Notes: generated from the letters alone by a model not told the origin. A DNA stretch of 64,000 nucleotides from Chloroflexota bacterium (GCA_016861025.1 BOKO01000019.1:1-64000); one strand, 5' to 3'; positions 35,227-43,962 are shown, counted from the first letter of the stretch. Made by a program: numbers and translations.

Positions 35227-35529
35227 GGGTGGAGATTGCACCTTCCTGGACGATAGCGTCCCCTCAGAGAATGCTCGCCTTGCACAATTCGATCAACGCG
35301 CGATCAACGCACGACATTGCACAATTCAATGTACACAGAGAAATGCGGAGGTTCAGCATAGCAACGCAGGCGCACCGACAGGCGCCGCTACAATCAAACG
35401 TCCACAGCAAGTCTGCCACGGTGGGTGTGCTTAAGAACACAGACCCATTGTGCAGCGGCGACTCGAAACCTGCTGCTGCGCTTGCTATGCTGAAGAAGGA
35501 AGCAGGTCGTCGCATAGAAGGAGGAGAAC
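35227..35529. other. Divergent intergenic region (about 300 bp)
   Basis: The gap holds two direct copies of TTGCACAATTC (35280-35290 and 35317-35327), separated by CGATCAACGCG-type tandem words. They may be regulator sites. I see no gene or RNA element here. Confidence 0.4.
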
Positions 35530-35778
35530 ATGAACCGCTCAACAACAAATGGAGAGGGCGCAGTCTACGCGGCGGGCGTCTGGCTGGCGCGCGTCCAGTA
35601 TTCGGTTGCAGAGAACGGCAGTCGAATCACGCTGCGCGTTTGTGACGGCGAACGCGACTTGACGGCGCCGCCCATCCCGGCGACTGAACTGTTGCTTGAA
35701 TTGGCCGACGGCAACTACTGCTGGTTCAGACCGACTGACGGGAATCCGGTCTCCGGCACCTATACGATCTATCGATGA
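35530..35778 (+). CDS. Small hypothetical protein
   Basis: The product (82 aa) is preceded by an ideal AAGGAGGAG ribosome binding site ending 5 nt before ATG 35530, so it is very likely translated. It has alternating hydrophobic residues suggesting beta-strands (AAGVWLARVQYSV, ITLRVCDG, YCWFRPTDG) and no signal peptide. It is convergent with the asparaginase-like gene, with only 7 bp between them. No family is recognised. Confidence 0.65.
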   Translation: MNRSTTNGEGAVYAAGVWLARVQYSVAENGSRITLRVCDGERDLTAPPIPATELLLELADGNYCWFRPTDGNPVSGTYTIYR

Positions 35779-35785
35779 GTCAGGA

Positions 35786-36283
35786 TTAGTCAATCTGTTC
35801 TGTGGAGATGCGCTCAAAAATGCCAAGCTGCGTATTCTTGCGCACCTTGTCCCATGCAAAGACCTGCCCATTCATGGCGATGTAGACGCCGGGCGACAGC
35901 AATTGTGCGGCGGCGCACGCAAAACCGAGATTGAAAAGCGCGTCTGACCCCTGCACTGCGTATGGAACCATGGCGCCGGTGAGCACAATAGTCTTGGCCA
36001 GCTGCGCCTCGCCAAGCACCCGCGCCGTGAGCGCCATCGTATCGGTGCCATGAATGACGACGATCTGCGTCTCCGGAGCGGCGCGACAGGAGGCGAGGAT
36101 ATGCTGGCGATTGACTTCCTGCATGTGCAGGCTGTCGATCAGTTGGTTGATCTCCAGCACAATCGGCGCAGTGATGCGCGCTTGCTTCAGGATAGCTGGC
36201 AGGTGGCTGTCCTTGAAAGTCAACTCGCCGCGCAATTCGTCGTAATATTTGTCAAATGTGCCGCCGGTTGCAATGATGCGCAT
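35786..36283 (-). CDS. Half-length asparaginase-like protein (N-terminal domain only)
   Basis: The product (165 aa) matches only the N-terminal domain of the L-asparaginase family. It has the active-site segment ATGGTFDK (Thr9), the second motif HGTDTM, and TGAMVPY. Full enzymes have about 330 residues, with a C-terminal domain that completes the fold and dimer; here translation ends at residue 165. The gene has no obvious frameshift remnant. It could be a distinct small asparaginase-like family or a truncated gene. ATG 36283 is used rather than a TTG three codons upstream. It follows mvaD by 5 bp. Confidence 0.75.
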   Translation of the reverse strand: MRIIATGGTFDKYYDELRGELTFKDSHLPAILKQARITAPIVLEINQLIDSLHMQEVNRQHILASCRAAPETQIVVIHGTDTMALTARVLGEAQLAKTIVLTGAMVPYAVQGSDALFNLGFACAAAQLLSPGVYIAMNGQVFAWDKVRKNTQLGIFERISTEQID

Positions 36284-36288
36284 CTTTA

Positions 36289-37326
36289 TCAAAACAGATG
36301 TTGATCGACGGTCTCTGCACCATCCCCAGGGCCGCTGGTGAGGGTGGAGCGGACGCCGCTGAGCGTTTGCAGACGCCGGAGCAGTTCGCGTTCGAAGGCT
36401 GGCTCGCAGATCAGGTGAACGTTGGGGCCTGCGTCGATAGTGAAGTAAACGGGCAAGCCATCTTGCTCGCGCCAGCGCCGCACCGCCTGCAAGACCTCCA
36501 AGGTGCCCGGCTGCCAGTAGAGCAGGCTCGGCTTGCTTGTCATCATCACGGCGTGCATGGCGAGTGCATCCTGTTCGATGACCGGGCCCAGTCGGTTGAG
36601 GTCGCGCAGCGTGATGGCGGCGCGCACCTCTTGCAACGCAGTGTAGAGACTGTCGATGCGTGCGGCGTTGAAAGGGCTGGTCAGCGCCAATGTGTGCCCG
36701 TTCTGGCTGCTCACAGCTTTCTCTGCGGTGCTGACGACGACCACCACATCGCGTAGGTTCCAGTGCTCGGCGGGGAACAGTTGCCGCGCCACGCTGGTCG
36801 CATCATCGTTGCCGCGCTCCCACTCGACATAGCCGCCGAAGATGCTGCGGCTGGCGGAGCCGCTGCCGTGGCGCGCCACAGCGGAAAGGCGCGTGCGGTC
36901 AAGCGCCAGGCCGATGGCAGCGACGGCGGCTACTGTCAGCGCCGCAAATGCGCTCGCCGACGAAGCGATCCCCGACGCCATTGGGAAGTTGTTGCGGCTG
37001 ACGACGCGAGCGCGATAGCGACGGTCGCCGGCAAGATGACGGATCAGGTCAAGATGCTGCGTCACGCGTTCGGCTTTCTTGCCTTCCACGCGCTCGCCGT
37101 CAATGGTGACCTCATCTGCGCCGAGGCGCCCCCCTGCATCCCACTCGACGGTCGTGGTTGTGTGCAGCGCGCCCAACGTCATGCTGATCGAGTTATTGAG
37201 CGGCAGATTGATGCGCGGATTAGCGACGCCCCAATATTTGATGAAGGCGATGTTGCTGCCTGCGCGCGCGGTGGCTTTGAGCTGCGGCGCGATTGACTGG
37301 CTTGTCGACTGACTTGAGCGGAACAT
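36289..37326 (-). CDS. mvaD: Diphosphomevalonate (or phosphomevalonate) decarboxylase
   Basis: GHMP-kinase-fold decarboxylase (345 aa) of the mevalonate pathway, giving isopentenyl (di)phosphate. Visible features are SNIAFIKYWGVA (about 24-35), SRNNFPMASGIASSASAFAA, SGSASRSIFGG, and the catalytic Asp in FTIDAGPNVHL. The family Lys after KYWG (KYWGK) is Val here. In archaeal and Chloroflexota relatives such changes accompany a shift to mevalonate 5-phosphate, so the monophosphate enzyme is a real alternative. The gene lies 3 bp after a hypothetical gene in the same direction. Start at ATG 37326 follows AACGGGAAAG. Confidence 0.85.
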   Translation of the reverse strand: MFRSSQSTSQSIAPQLKATARAGSNIAFIKYWGVANPRINLPLNNSISMTLGALHTTTTVEWDAGGRLGADEVTIDGERVEGKKAERVTQHLDLIRHLAGDRRYRARVVSRNNFPMASGIASSASAFAALTVAAVAAIGLALDRTRLSAVARHGSGSASRSIFGGYVEWERGNDDATSVARQLFPAEHWNLRDVVVVVSTAEKAVSSQNGHTLALTSPFNAARIDSLYTALQEVRAAITLRDLNRLGPVIEQDALAMHAVMMTSKPSLLYWQPGTLEVLQAVRRWREQDGLPVYFTIDAGPNVHLICEPAFERELLRRLQTLSGVRSTLTSGPGDGAETVDQHLF

Positions 37327-37329
37327 AAA

Positions 37330-37635
37330 TTATGCGCTTTCCCGTTCGACCCACTCTTCGAAGCGGCGGATCAGGTCATCCAGCAACTCGTCGTGTGCAG
37401 CGAAGATGACATCGACGCCGCCGTCGGTTTCGACAATTTCAGCGAACCAACCAATGCCTTCGACGCGGCGCAGTTTTTCCTCGACGCCGCCGCCGAGCCG
37501 TTTCAAGTAATTTTCCGCCTGCGCCGCGGTCACGCCAGGAAACGAAAGCGTCTCGCGCTCGTAGCCGTCGGCGCGCTGATATTCGTTGTACAACTTGTCA
37601 CGTTCGTCGCCGAACGAGGATGTGCTGATGGGCAT
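37330..37635 (-). CDS. Hypothetical protein, acidic small protein
   Basis: The product (101 aa) is charged, with short helices (AAQAENYLKRLGGG, LDDLIRRFEEWVERES) and a central strand WFAEIVETDGGVDVIF. It begins behind GGAGAAAGTGAGATT. It lies between the phosphatase-fold gene (15 bp) and mvaD (3 bp), clearly in one operon. No family is recognised; a role linked to isoprenoid synthesis or phosphohydrolysis is only suggested by context. Confidence 0.7.
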   Translation of the reverse strand: MPISTSSFGDERDKLYNEYQRADGYERETLSFPGVTAAQAENYLKRLGGGVEEKLRRVEGIGWFAEIVETDGGVDVIFAAHDELLDDLIRRFEEWVERESA

Positions 37636-37650
37636 AATCTCACTTTCTCC

Positions 37651-38907
37651 TCAAACCTGCAACAACAGCAGCGGAATTTCCATCTCCTGCGGCGACAGCC
37701 CGCCATGATGGCCGAAGTATTTTTGCTTGAAGCGGCCATCGCCAAACCAGTAGACGCTCTCGTTGACATAGGGCAGCACGACCAGGTTGCCGACGCGCGC
37801 TCTGAACGTGTCGGAGACTGGGGCTGATCCGAAGTATCCCTGCTCGATCATGTCACCGACGCGGCGCACCTCGCCGCGTTCACCGACGATCCTGGCAAGC
37901 ACGATCTGCGCCTCTTCCAGATGCTCGTCGTGGGCATGGACGAAGAAGTCGCGGCAGGAGCCGGCCGGCGCTAAAAACTCACCGCGGCGGTTGGTGCGCA
38001 GCAGCGGGCGTAGCTTGTCGAAACCGGGCGCCTGGTCGAGATAGAGCACGGTGTTTGGGTCGGTCTCGACCTGACCATGGTCGGCGATGACCATCAGCAG
38101 CGTGTCGTCAAGCTTGCCAAGCACATCCCGCGCGACCCAGCGTTCGAGAATGTCGAGCGTCGCCTCCAGGTCGGCGTCGGTTTGCAGGCGTTCGGGGCCA
38201 TGAATGTGGCATACGGCGTCGAACAAGCCGAAATAGCCGATCAGCCACATCGGTTCTTTGACGTTGTGCAGCGTCTGCGTCATCGTCGCCAGCCCCTCTG
38301 GGATGGTAAGATAGGGGATCATGCGCGCGCTGTCGCCCATCTGCTTGGTGTAGGTCGAGTTAAAGAAGTCGCGCGGCTGCACCAGATAACTACGCACGCC
38401 CTGCGTCGCCAGGCTACGGCTCACCTGTCCGAAGGGTAGAATGCTGGCGCCCTCCACGCCCTGGTTGACCAGCGTCTCGCGCTGCTCCTCGCCTGCAAAT
38501 GAAAAGAGCAGCGGCGCAATCATCGCATCGACCCGTGGCTCGTAGTAGAACCATTCGTAGACGCCGTGCTGACCGACGGGCACGCCGGTGTAGAGCGTCG
38601 TCACGTGCGCGCTGGTTGTGGAGGGAAACTGCGAGGTGATCTTGGTCACGCTGCCGGCGTTGGCAAAACGGCGCAGCAGCGGGTGATCCTGGAAACGCTC
38701 GAAAAAGCGCCAGCCAAAGGCATCGACAAAAAGCGTCACCACACGCTGAAAGCGGCGGCTGCCTGGCCGCCATCCCGCCGGCTGAAGCGGCGACACTGTG
38801 GCGCCGGTGAGCAAATCCTGCACCAGGCTGGGGATGTCGGCGAAGCTGCCGCCGTTGTAGTTTGGGCGGATAAAGCTGTGGTCGGCGGCAAGTCGTTTGC
38901 GTTTCAC
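37651..38907 (-). CDS. Alkaline-phosphatase-fold phosphohydrolase / type I phosphodiesterase family
   Basis: The product (418 aa) has the alkaline-phosphatase superfamily core. It includes VTLFVDAFGW (metal Asp), the nucleophile Thr in FPSTTSAHVTTLYTG, DAVCHIHGPE (metal Asp/His), VIADHGQVET (Asp-His pair), and a final His in YFGHHGGLSP. This resembles the nucleotide pyrophosphatase/phosphodiesterase branch. There is no signal peptide, so it acts in the cytoplasm. GTG 38907 overlaps the stop of the alpha/beta hydrolase. Substrate unknown. Confidence 0.82.
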   Translation of the reverse strand: MKRKRLAADHSFIRPNYNGGSFADIPSLVQDLLTGATVSPLQPAGWRPGSRRFQRVVTLFVDAFGWRFFERFQDHPLLRRFANAGSVTKITSQFPSTTSAHVTTLYTGVPVGQHGVYEWFYYEPRVDAMIAPLLFSFAGEEQRETLVNQGVEGASILPFGQVSRSLATQGVRSYLVQPRDFFNSTYTKQMGDSARMIPYLTIPEGLATMTQTLHNVKEPMWLIGYFGLFDAVCHIHGPERLQTDADLEATLDILERWVARDVLGKLDDTLLMVIADHGQVETDPNTVLYLDQAPGFDKLRPLLRTNRRGEFLAPAGSCRDFFVHAHDEHLEEAQIVLARIVGERGEVRRVGDMIEQGYFGSAPVSDTFRARVGNLVVLPYVNESVYWFGDGRFKQKYFGHHGGLSPQEMEIPLLLLQV

Positions 38908-39746
38908 AGTGCATCTCCGAAAAATTCAAGCAGCAGGCGATTGACCATCTCCGGCTCCTCGTGTTGCACCCAGTGGCTGGCTTCCTCCAGAAAGACCAGG
39001 CGCCCCTCGTCGCACAGGTCGATGCTCGGCTGCGCCATTGTGCGGCTGAGTGCGATGTCGTTGGCGCCCCAGATCATCAGCGTCGGCGGGCGGATGCGTC
39101 CCAGTTCTTGGGCTTTGCCCTGATGGCGCACTGCGGCGCGATACCAGTTGAGCATCGACGTGACTGCGCCTGGCTGCGACCATGCCTGTTTGTAGGCGGC
39201 GATGTCCTCGGCGTTGAAGGTTCCACGCCGGCTGCTGCCCTTGAGAGCGCGCACCAGGTTGGTGTAGTCGTTGGCGCTGAGACTGCGTTCGGGCAGCCAG
39301 GGCAGTTGAAAGAAGAAGATATACCAGCTTTTCTTGCGCTGTTCCTCATCTTCGAGCACGGTGCGGCGCATCACGGCGGGGTGCGGCACGTTGAGGATCG
39401 CCAACTTCTTGATATACTGCGGATAGTTGCCCGCCACCCACCACGCCACCGCTGCGCCCCAATCGTGACCAACGAGATAGACCTGCTCACGCCCCGACGC
39501 CTCGATCAGCCCGACGATGTCGCGCGCCAGCGTGTCGATGTGATAGGCGTCGACGCCGGCGGGCTTGTCGCTGCGGTTGTAGCCGCGCTGATCCGGCGCC
39601 CACACATGATAGCCCGCTTTCACCAGCGCCGGAATCTGCTTGCGCCAGCCATACCAGAACTCCGGGAAACCGTGCAGCAAGATGACCAACGGCCCATCCT
39701 GCGGCCCCGCCATCACCACATGCAAATTGACGCCATTCGTGAACAT
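38904..39746 (-). CDS. Alpha/beta hydrolase, epoxide hydrolase-like
   Basis: The product (280 aa) has the epoxide-hydrolase/haloalkane-dehalogenase pattern. The oxyanion motif is LLHGFPEFWYGW, the nucleophile is Asp in VGHDWGAAVAWW, the acid is Asp in IWGANDIAL, and the base is His in EEASHWVQHE. Tyr residues that activate epoxides in the cap domain are plausible (SWYIFF, NWYRAA). It heads the unit that includes the phosphatase-fold gene by a 4-bp overlap. A GTGCTGCG repeat lies upstream. Confidence 0.88.
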   Translation of the reverse strand: MFTNGVNLHVVMAGPQDGPLVILLHGFPEFWYGWRKQIPALVKAGYHVWAPDQRGYNRSDKPAGVDAYHIDTLARDIVGLIEASGREQVYLVGHDWGAAVAWWVAGNYPQYIKKLAILNVPHPAVMRRTVLEDEEQRKKSWYIFFFQLPWLPERSLSANDYTNLVRALKGSSRRGTFNAEDIAAYKQAWSQPGAVTSMLNWYRAAVRHQGKAQELGRIRPPTLMIWGANDIALSRTMAQPSIDLCDEGRLVFLEEASHWVQHEEPEMVNRLLLEFFGDAL

Positions 39747-39772
39747 TGTGTCCGCCTCGTGATTGGGTGAAC

Positions 39773-39806
39773 CGTGCTGCGTGTTGCGTGCTGCGTGATG
39801 ACGACT
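39773..39806. repeat. GTGTTGCGTGCTGCGTG repeat
   Basis: Tandem GTGCTGCGTGTTGCGTGCTGCGTG units between the alpha/beta hydrolase and the AzlD gene. The same unit occurs after the acyltransferase pair near 1566-1660. Confidence 0.6.
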
Positions 39807-39822
39807 CGCCCCTCGCCTCAGT

Positions 39823-40143
39823 TTACCAAAGCCAGCGCCAGAACAGGAAGATTGTCATGCCCAAGACGATGGTTGTCAGGAGGTTGCGGGCGCGCCAGGC
39901 GATCAGACCGGCGGCGATGCCTGCGACCAGGTAGGCGTTGGACGGATGGAGATCGAGCGCACCGTCCGGCATAAACATTGCCGGCGCGATGATCGCCGCC
40001 AGCACCGCCGGTGGGATAAACTTCATGCCGTCCAACATTACCTGTGGCAACGTGATGCGACTCACCAGCGCCAATACCGGATAGCGCACCAGAAAGGTGA
40101 CGAGCGCCATGCCCGCCACCAGGAGGATTTCGCTGGTCGACAT
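39823..40143 (-). CDS. AzlD family protein (branched-chain amino acid transport)
   Basis: The product (106 aa) is a small integral membrane protein with four hydrophobic segments and the family block TFLVRYPVLALVSRITLPQ (about 16-34). AzlD normally works with the larger AzlC in export of branched-chain amino acids. No AzlC gene is in the window, so it is either an orphan or works with a remote partner. Its ATG overlaps the stop of the DUF1801 gene (TAATG), so it is the last gene of a coupled set. Confidence 0.85.
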   Translation of the reverse strand: MSTSEILLVAGMALVTFLVRYPVLALVSRITLPQVMLDGMKFIPPAVLAAIIAPAMFMPDGALDLHPSNAYLVAGIAAGLIAWRARNLLTTIVLGMTIFLFWRWLW

Positions 40144-40529
40144 TATTTCCGCTTTCGCTTTGCCGCCGCTTTCGCCAGGTTCTCCTCGACCCGGAACTTC
40201 ACGATTTCGGTGATCAGGTCGTAAGGGATCGGCTCGTTGAGAGGAAACTGCACCGATCCTTTGCCGCTCTTGTAGCGCGCCAACGCCGCCTGAAAGTGCT
40301 CTGTTCCGCTGGGCGTTGGGTAAAAGCCGATATGGTGCTTGAACGCAGCAAAGTGAACCAAATTGCCATGCAACGTGAAAGTCGGCATCTGATAGCTGAT
40401 CGTTTCCTGCGCGTCCGGCGCCGCTGCCTGGATCGTAGTACGGATTTGCTGCAGGATTGTCTGGATGTCTGGCGAGAAGCCGGCGATGTACTCGTCGATT
40501 GTCTTGATGGCTGCTTTTTCGGGATTCAT
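40143..40529 (-). CDS. DUF1801 family protein
   Basis: The product (128 aa) has the DUF1801/YdhG-type pattern. It shows IDEYIAGFSPDIQTILQQIRTTI, ETISYQMPTFTLHGNLVHFAAFKHHIGFYPTP, and a Lys-rich end (AKAAAKRKRK). Relatives have been described as iron-handling frataxin-like proteins, but the role here is unknown. Its start overlaps the methyltransferase stop by ATGA, and its stop overlaps the AzlD start. Confidence 0.8.
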   Translation of the reverse strand: MNPEKAAIKTIDEYIAGFSPDIQTILQQIRTTIQAAAPDAQETISYQMPTFTLHGNLVHFAAFKHHIGFYPTPSGTEHFQAALARYKSGKGSVQFPLNEPIPYDLITEIVKFRVEENLAKAAAKRKRK

Positions 40530-41143
40530 AGGGTGGCCTCGATTTCCTCAGAGACGCTGCTTGAACGTATTTTTGTCGCCACGATCACGCCACTCGCCCA
40601 ACTCAACTTGGTGAGGACAAGGTCGGTTCGCTGTGCCAGTTCATCGATCAGCTTCGCCACTTTGACCGCGTGTCCCTCCGGCCAATTCGGCTGTGGCAGC
40701 ATGTCGTCGATCACATACAGCCCGCCCAACCTGAGCAAGCGCAGCGTCTCTTCCAAATGAGTGTACTTGCCCGCCCAGGTGTCGGCAAAGATGAGGTCAA
40801 CGCTCTGCGGCGCTGCTGTGACAAGAAATGCACCGGCGTCGGCAATGACAAAGCGGACGCGTCGATCATCCGCCAGATGCCGTTGGGCGACAGCAGCCAC
40901 GGTTGCATCATTCTCTACGGAGACCATCCGCGCTGCCGCATCCATCCCTGCCAGCAGCCAGGCAGTGGCAAGGCCAGTGCCAGTGCCAAGCTCCAGTACG
41001 CTGGCGCCGGGTTTGGCGGCTGCCAGCGTACGCAGCAACGCGCCGACCTGCAGGTCTGAACCCATCAGAAAGCCCATTGCTTCCGTATCAGCCTGGATCC
41101 GTTCCAGGACAGGTGGTGGCGCTAAACCGAGCAGATCATTCAT
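40526..41143 (-). CDS. SAM-dependent O-methyltransferase-like protein
   Basis: The product (205 aa) is a class I methyltransferase. The SAM-binding glycine motif is VLELGTGTGLATAWL, followed by the acidic residue in MVSVENDATV and later LIFADTWAGK. The layout resembles the catechol/caffeoyl-CoA O-methyltransferase group. It begins 4 bp inside the P450 stop (ATGA), implying coupled translation, so it may methylate the P450 product. Substrate unknown. Confidence 0.82.
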   Translation of the reverse strand: MNDLLGLAPPPVLERIQADTEAMGFLMGSDLQVGALLRTLAAAKPGASVLELGTGTGLATAWLLAGMDAAARMVSVENDATVAAVAQRHLADDRRVRFVIADAGAFLVTAAPQSVDLIFADTWAGKYTHLEETLRLLRLGGLYVIDDMLPQPNWPEGHAVKVAKLIDELAQRTDLVLTKLSWASGVIVATKIRSSSVSEEIEATL

Positions 41144-42516
41144 AGGGCGAAATTCCTTTGCCTATGATGCACGCGCATCATCACGCCAGGGCGCGGCTCC
41201 AGCGTGGCGCCCATGTGCGGATGAATCTTGTCGCCGTTGAGCAGCGTAAAGTCGAAGCGCTGCAACAGCCGCGCCAGCACAGCGCGCGCCTCGATCTGCG
41301 CAAAGGTGGCGCCGATGCAGGTGCGTGGTCCGCCGCCGAAGGGCACGTAGGTGAAGGGGGGCGTCTTCTCTTCATTGCCGCGCTCGAAGCGCGCCGGGCA
41401 GAATTGATCCGGGTCGCGCCAATACTCCTTGTCGCGGTGCGAGAGATAGATTGAATACATCACCCGTTTGTCTTTGGGCACGTGATAACCGCAGATCGCC
41501 ATGTCTTCGGTCGTGCGACGGTTGCCGATGTGAATCGGCGGGTAGAGACGTAACGTCTCCTTGATCACCTGGTCGAGCAGGTGCAGCTCGTTGAGTTGAT
41601 CGGCGGTCGGCGGCGCGTCCTCGGTTCCAATGACCGTGTCCACTTCTTGCTGCACCTGCGTCAACGTCTCTGGATGCATTCCCAGCAGGTAGAAGACCCA
41701 CGCTAGCAGCGCCGTGCTTGTGTCGTGCCCCGCAATCAACATCGTCAGCAACTGGTCGCGGATCAGGTCGTCGGTCATGCCCGGCGCAACAATCAGCGCG
41801 CCAAGCAGGTCGGAAGGCGCCGGCGTCGCGCCGCTTGCGCCCAACTCCGCCCGCCGCTGTCGGATGATCGCGTAGAGATAATCGTCCATCGCCGCAATCG
41901 CTTTGCGATGTTTTGCACTTGTCGGCGCGTCGGGCCAGACGATCCACAAGCCGGGTGAGATGTACTCGATCAGGTCGAGGATCGGTTGCCAGAGGCGCGC
42001 CATGTGCGGTGTGAAATCGACGTGAAAGCTGACACCCATCAGGATCAGCAGCGCCAGCTTGCGCATCTCGATCAACATGTCCTGCGTCGCGCCGTCCGCC
42101 CAGGCGTCGGCGACCTGATTGGTGTAGCGCCAGAAATCGGGGATGTGTGGGTTGACATGGCGTCGCTGCAGAGTCGGATCCATGATCTGGCGGTAGCGGT
42201 CGTGCTCTTCGCCGTCGACAACCAGCACCCCACGACGCAGCAGTTTGACGACCGGGTCGCTCTCGTTGCGCCAGCTCAGCCGATCACGGTCGGTGATCAG
42301 AATCTGACGGTTGGCGTCGGGGCCGATGAAGACGGCAGGGCGAAAGCGCGGCGCCGGAATTTCAAACGCCTGGCCGACATACTCGCGCATCAACGCCAGC
42401 GCCGTGAGCGGATTGCGAGTGCGCGCCAGGCCGGCCAGCACGCGCAGCCCTTTACGCGGTTCGGCTTCCGGCAACGGGCGCAGCGACTCGTCGGTCAGTT
42501 GATCCATGTGCTTCAT
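41140..42516 (-). CDS. Cytochrome P450
   Basis: Soluble P450 monooxygenase (458 aa). The I-helix oxygen-activation motif is AGHDTST, the K-helix motif is ETLR, and the heme-thiolate loop is PFGGGPRTCIGATFAQIE with axial Cys in RTCIG. It has no membrane anchor, so it needs ferredoxin or another reductase, which is not encoded nearby. ATG 42516 is chosen because it lies 10 nt after the upstream gene; ATG 42507 is also possible. The C-terminus is coupled to the methyltransferase gene. Confidence 0.92.
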   Translation of the reverse strand: MKHMDQLTDESLRPLPEAEPRKGLRVLAGLARTRNPLTALALMREYVGQAFEIPAPRFRPAVFIGPDANRQILITDRDRLSWRNESDPVVKLLRRGVLVVDGEEHDRYRQIMDPTLQRRHVNPHIPDFWRYTNQVADAWADGATQDMLIEMRKLALLILMGVSFHVDFTPHMARLWQPILDLIEYISPGLWIVWPDAPTSAKHRKAIAAMDDYLYAIIRQRRAELGASGATPAPSDLLGALIVAPGMTDDLIRDQLLTMLIAGHDTSTALLAWVFYLLGMHPETLTQVQQEVDTVIGTEDAPPTADQLNELHLLDQVIKETLRLYPPIHIGNRRTTEDMAICGYHVPKDKRVMYSIYLSHRDKEYWRDPDQFCPARFERGNEEKTPPFTYVPFGGGPRTCIGATFAQIEARAVLARLLQRFDFTLLNGDKIHPHMGATLEPRPGVMMRVHHRQRNFAL

Positions 42517-42526
42517 CGTGTGACGC

Positions 42527-42862
42527 TCACAGCAACGCCGCGCGGAACTCGACCTCGCCGGCGCCGATGACCTGCTCGCCCGCATCGAAGCCATCGGCAA
42601 TGAATTGCAGCCGCAGCACCCCGCGCCAAGAACGCGTCGAGTTGATGGTCAGGTCGGCGCAGTCGTGCATCTCGCCGCGGTAAATTTCGTCGCTGTTCAC
42701 CAGCACGCGCAGGTTGTGAATGCGGCTGTTGCAGCCGTTGTTGGTGCGCAACGAAAAATGGGTGATCTTGATGCGCATCGGGCCGACCGGCACGCGCCGT
42801 GTGACACGCACGACGCCGCCGGCATCGGCGACGCCGTCAAAGGAAAAAGGTAGATTCGTCAT
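42527..42862 (-). CDS. Hypothetical protein, beta-rich, upstream of P450
   Basis: The product (111 aa) is rich in short strands (RMRIKITHFSLRTN, RGVLRLQFIADGF, EVEFRAALL). It has no signal peptide and no motif I recognise. It opens the minus-strand set hypothetical/P450/methyltransferase/DUF1801/AzlD, with 10 bp to the P450 start. The ATG at 42862 is preferred to a longer frame to 42931. Function unknown. Confidence 0.6.
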   Translation of the reverse strand: MTNLPFSFDGVADAGGVVRVTRRVPVGPMRIKITHFSLRTNNGCNSRIHNLRVLVNSDEIYRGEMHDCADLTINSTRSWRGVLRLQFIADGFDAGEQVIGAGEVEFRAALL

Positions 42863-43010
42863 GATTCTTCGATATTCACTGTTGCAATATCTGCGCAGCG
42901 CGCAGTTCACTGCATTGTGTTCGCCGCCCAAATTCGCGTCTGCTCGATGCGCAAGTATATCATTGTTTGGACAACTTCACGATTCGCCGAAAACCTGATT
43001 GGAGAAGGCA

Positions 43011-43952
43011 ATGAAAACAACCAAACTTGGACGTTCCGGCGTCAATGTCAGCATTTACTGTCTTGGCGCCATGTATTTTGGCTCGCGCAACGACCGCGCC
43101 ACTTCCTACCGAATGCTCGATCGCTATGTCGATGCCGGCGGCACGTTCATCGACACCGCCAATATCTACGCGTGGTGGGTGGAAGGCTTCCGCGGCGGGG
43201 AAAGCGAGACGTTGCTGGGTGAGTGGATGCGCGAACGCGGCAACCGCGACCGCCTCTTTATCGCCAGCAAGGTCGGCTTTCAGTACGATGATGTGGCGCG
43301 CGGGCTGTCGGCGGCGCAGATCGAGGCGGAGTGCGACAAGAGTTTGCGACGCATGGGCATCGACGCCATCGACCTCTACTACGCCCACGTCGATGACCGC
43401 AACACGCCGATGCACGAAACCATGGAGGCGTTCGACCGGCTGGTGCGCGCGGGCAAGGTGCGCTACATCGGCGCCAGCAACTTTATGGCGTATCGGCTGG
43501 AGCGCGCTCATACGCTGAGCAAGCAGAACGGCTGGCCCGACTATGTCTGCTTGCAACAGCGCTACACCTATCTGCGCCCCAAGCCCGGCGCCAGCTTTGA
43601 CCCGCAGTTGAGTCTGACCGACGAGCTGCTCGACTATTGTCGCGCCAACCAGGTCACGATCCTGGCGTATTCGTCGCTGCTCAGCGGCGCCTACACGCGC
43701 CCGGATCGCCCGCTGCCAGAGCAGTATCGCGGCCCCGACGCCGATGCGCGCCTGGCTGTGCTGCGCGAGATTGCCGCCGCTCACAACGCCACGCCCAACC
43801 AGGTGATCCTGGCGTGGCTGACGCAGCAGGAGCCGCCGATCATCCCGGTGATGGCAGCCAGCAGCGACGAGCAGATGAGCGAAAATCTGGCTGCACTCGA
43901 CCTGCGGCTGTCGGCGGAGGAGATGGAACGACTGAACACTGCTGGTGCGTGA
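43011..43952 (+). CDS. Aldo/keto reductase family oxidoreductase
   Basis: The product (313 aa) is an AKR TIM-barrel NAD(P)H oxidoreductase of the general-stress/YajO-like branch. It has TKLGRSGVNVSIYCLGAMYFG at the start, the catalytic Asp/Tyr in FIDTANIYA, Lys in ASKVG, His in YYAHVDD, and a cofactor block IPVMAASSDEQMSENL. ATG 43011 has GGAGAAGG 5-10 nt upstream. It overlaps or abuts the following resistance-type gene. Substrate unknown. Confidence 0.88.
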   Translation: MKTTKLGRSGVNVSIYCLGAMYFGSRNDRATSYRMLDRYVDAGGTFIDTANIYAWWVEGFRGGESETLLGEWMRERGNRDRLFIASKVGFQYDDVARGLSAAQIEAECDKSLRRMGIDAIDLYYAHVDDRNTPMHETMEAFDRLVRAGKVRYIGASNFMAYRLERAHTLSKQNGWPDYVCLQQRYTYLRPKPGASFDPQLSLTDELLDYCRANQVTILAYSSLLSGAYTRPDRPLPEQYRGPDADARLAVLREIAAAHNATPNQVILAWLTQQEPPIIPVMAASSDEQMSENLAALDLRLSAEEMERLNTAGA

Positions 43953-43962
43953 GAAACCGCCA

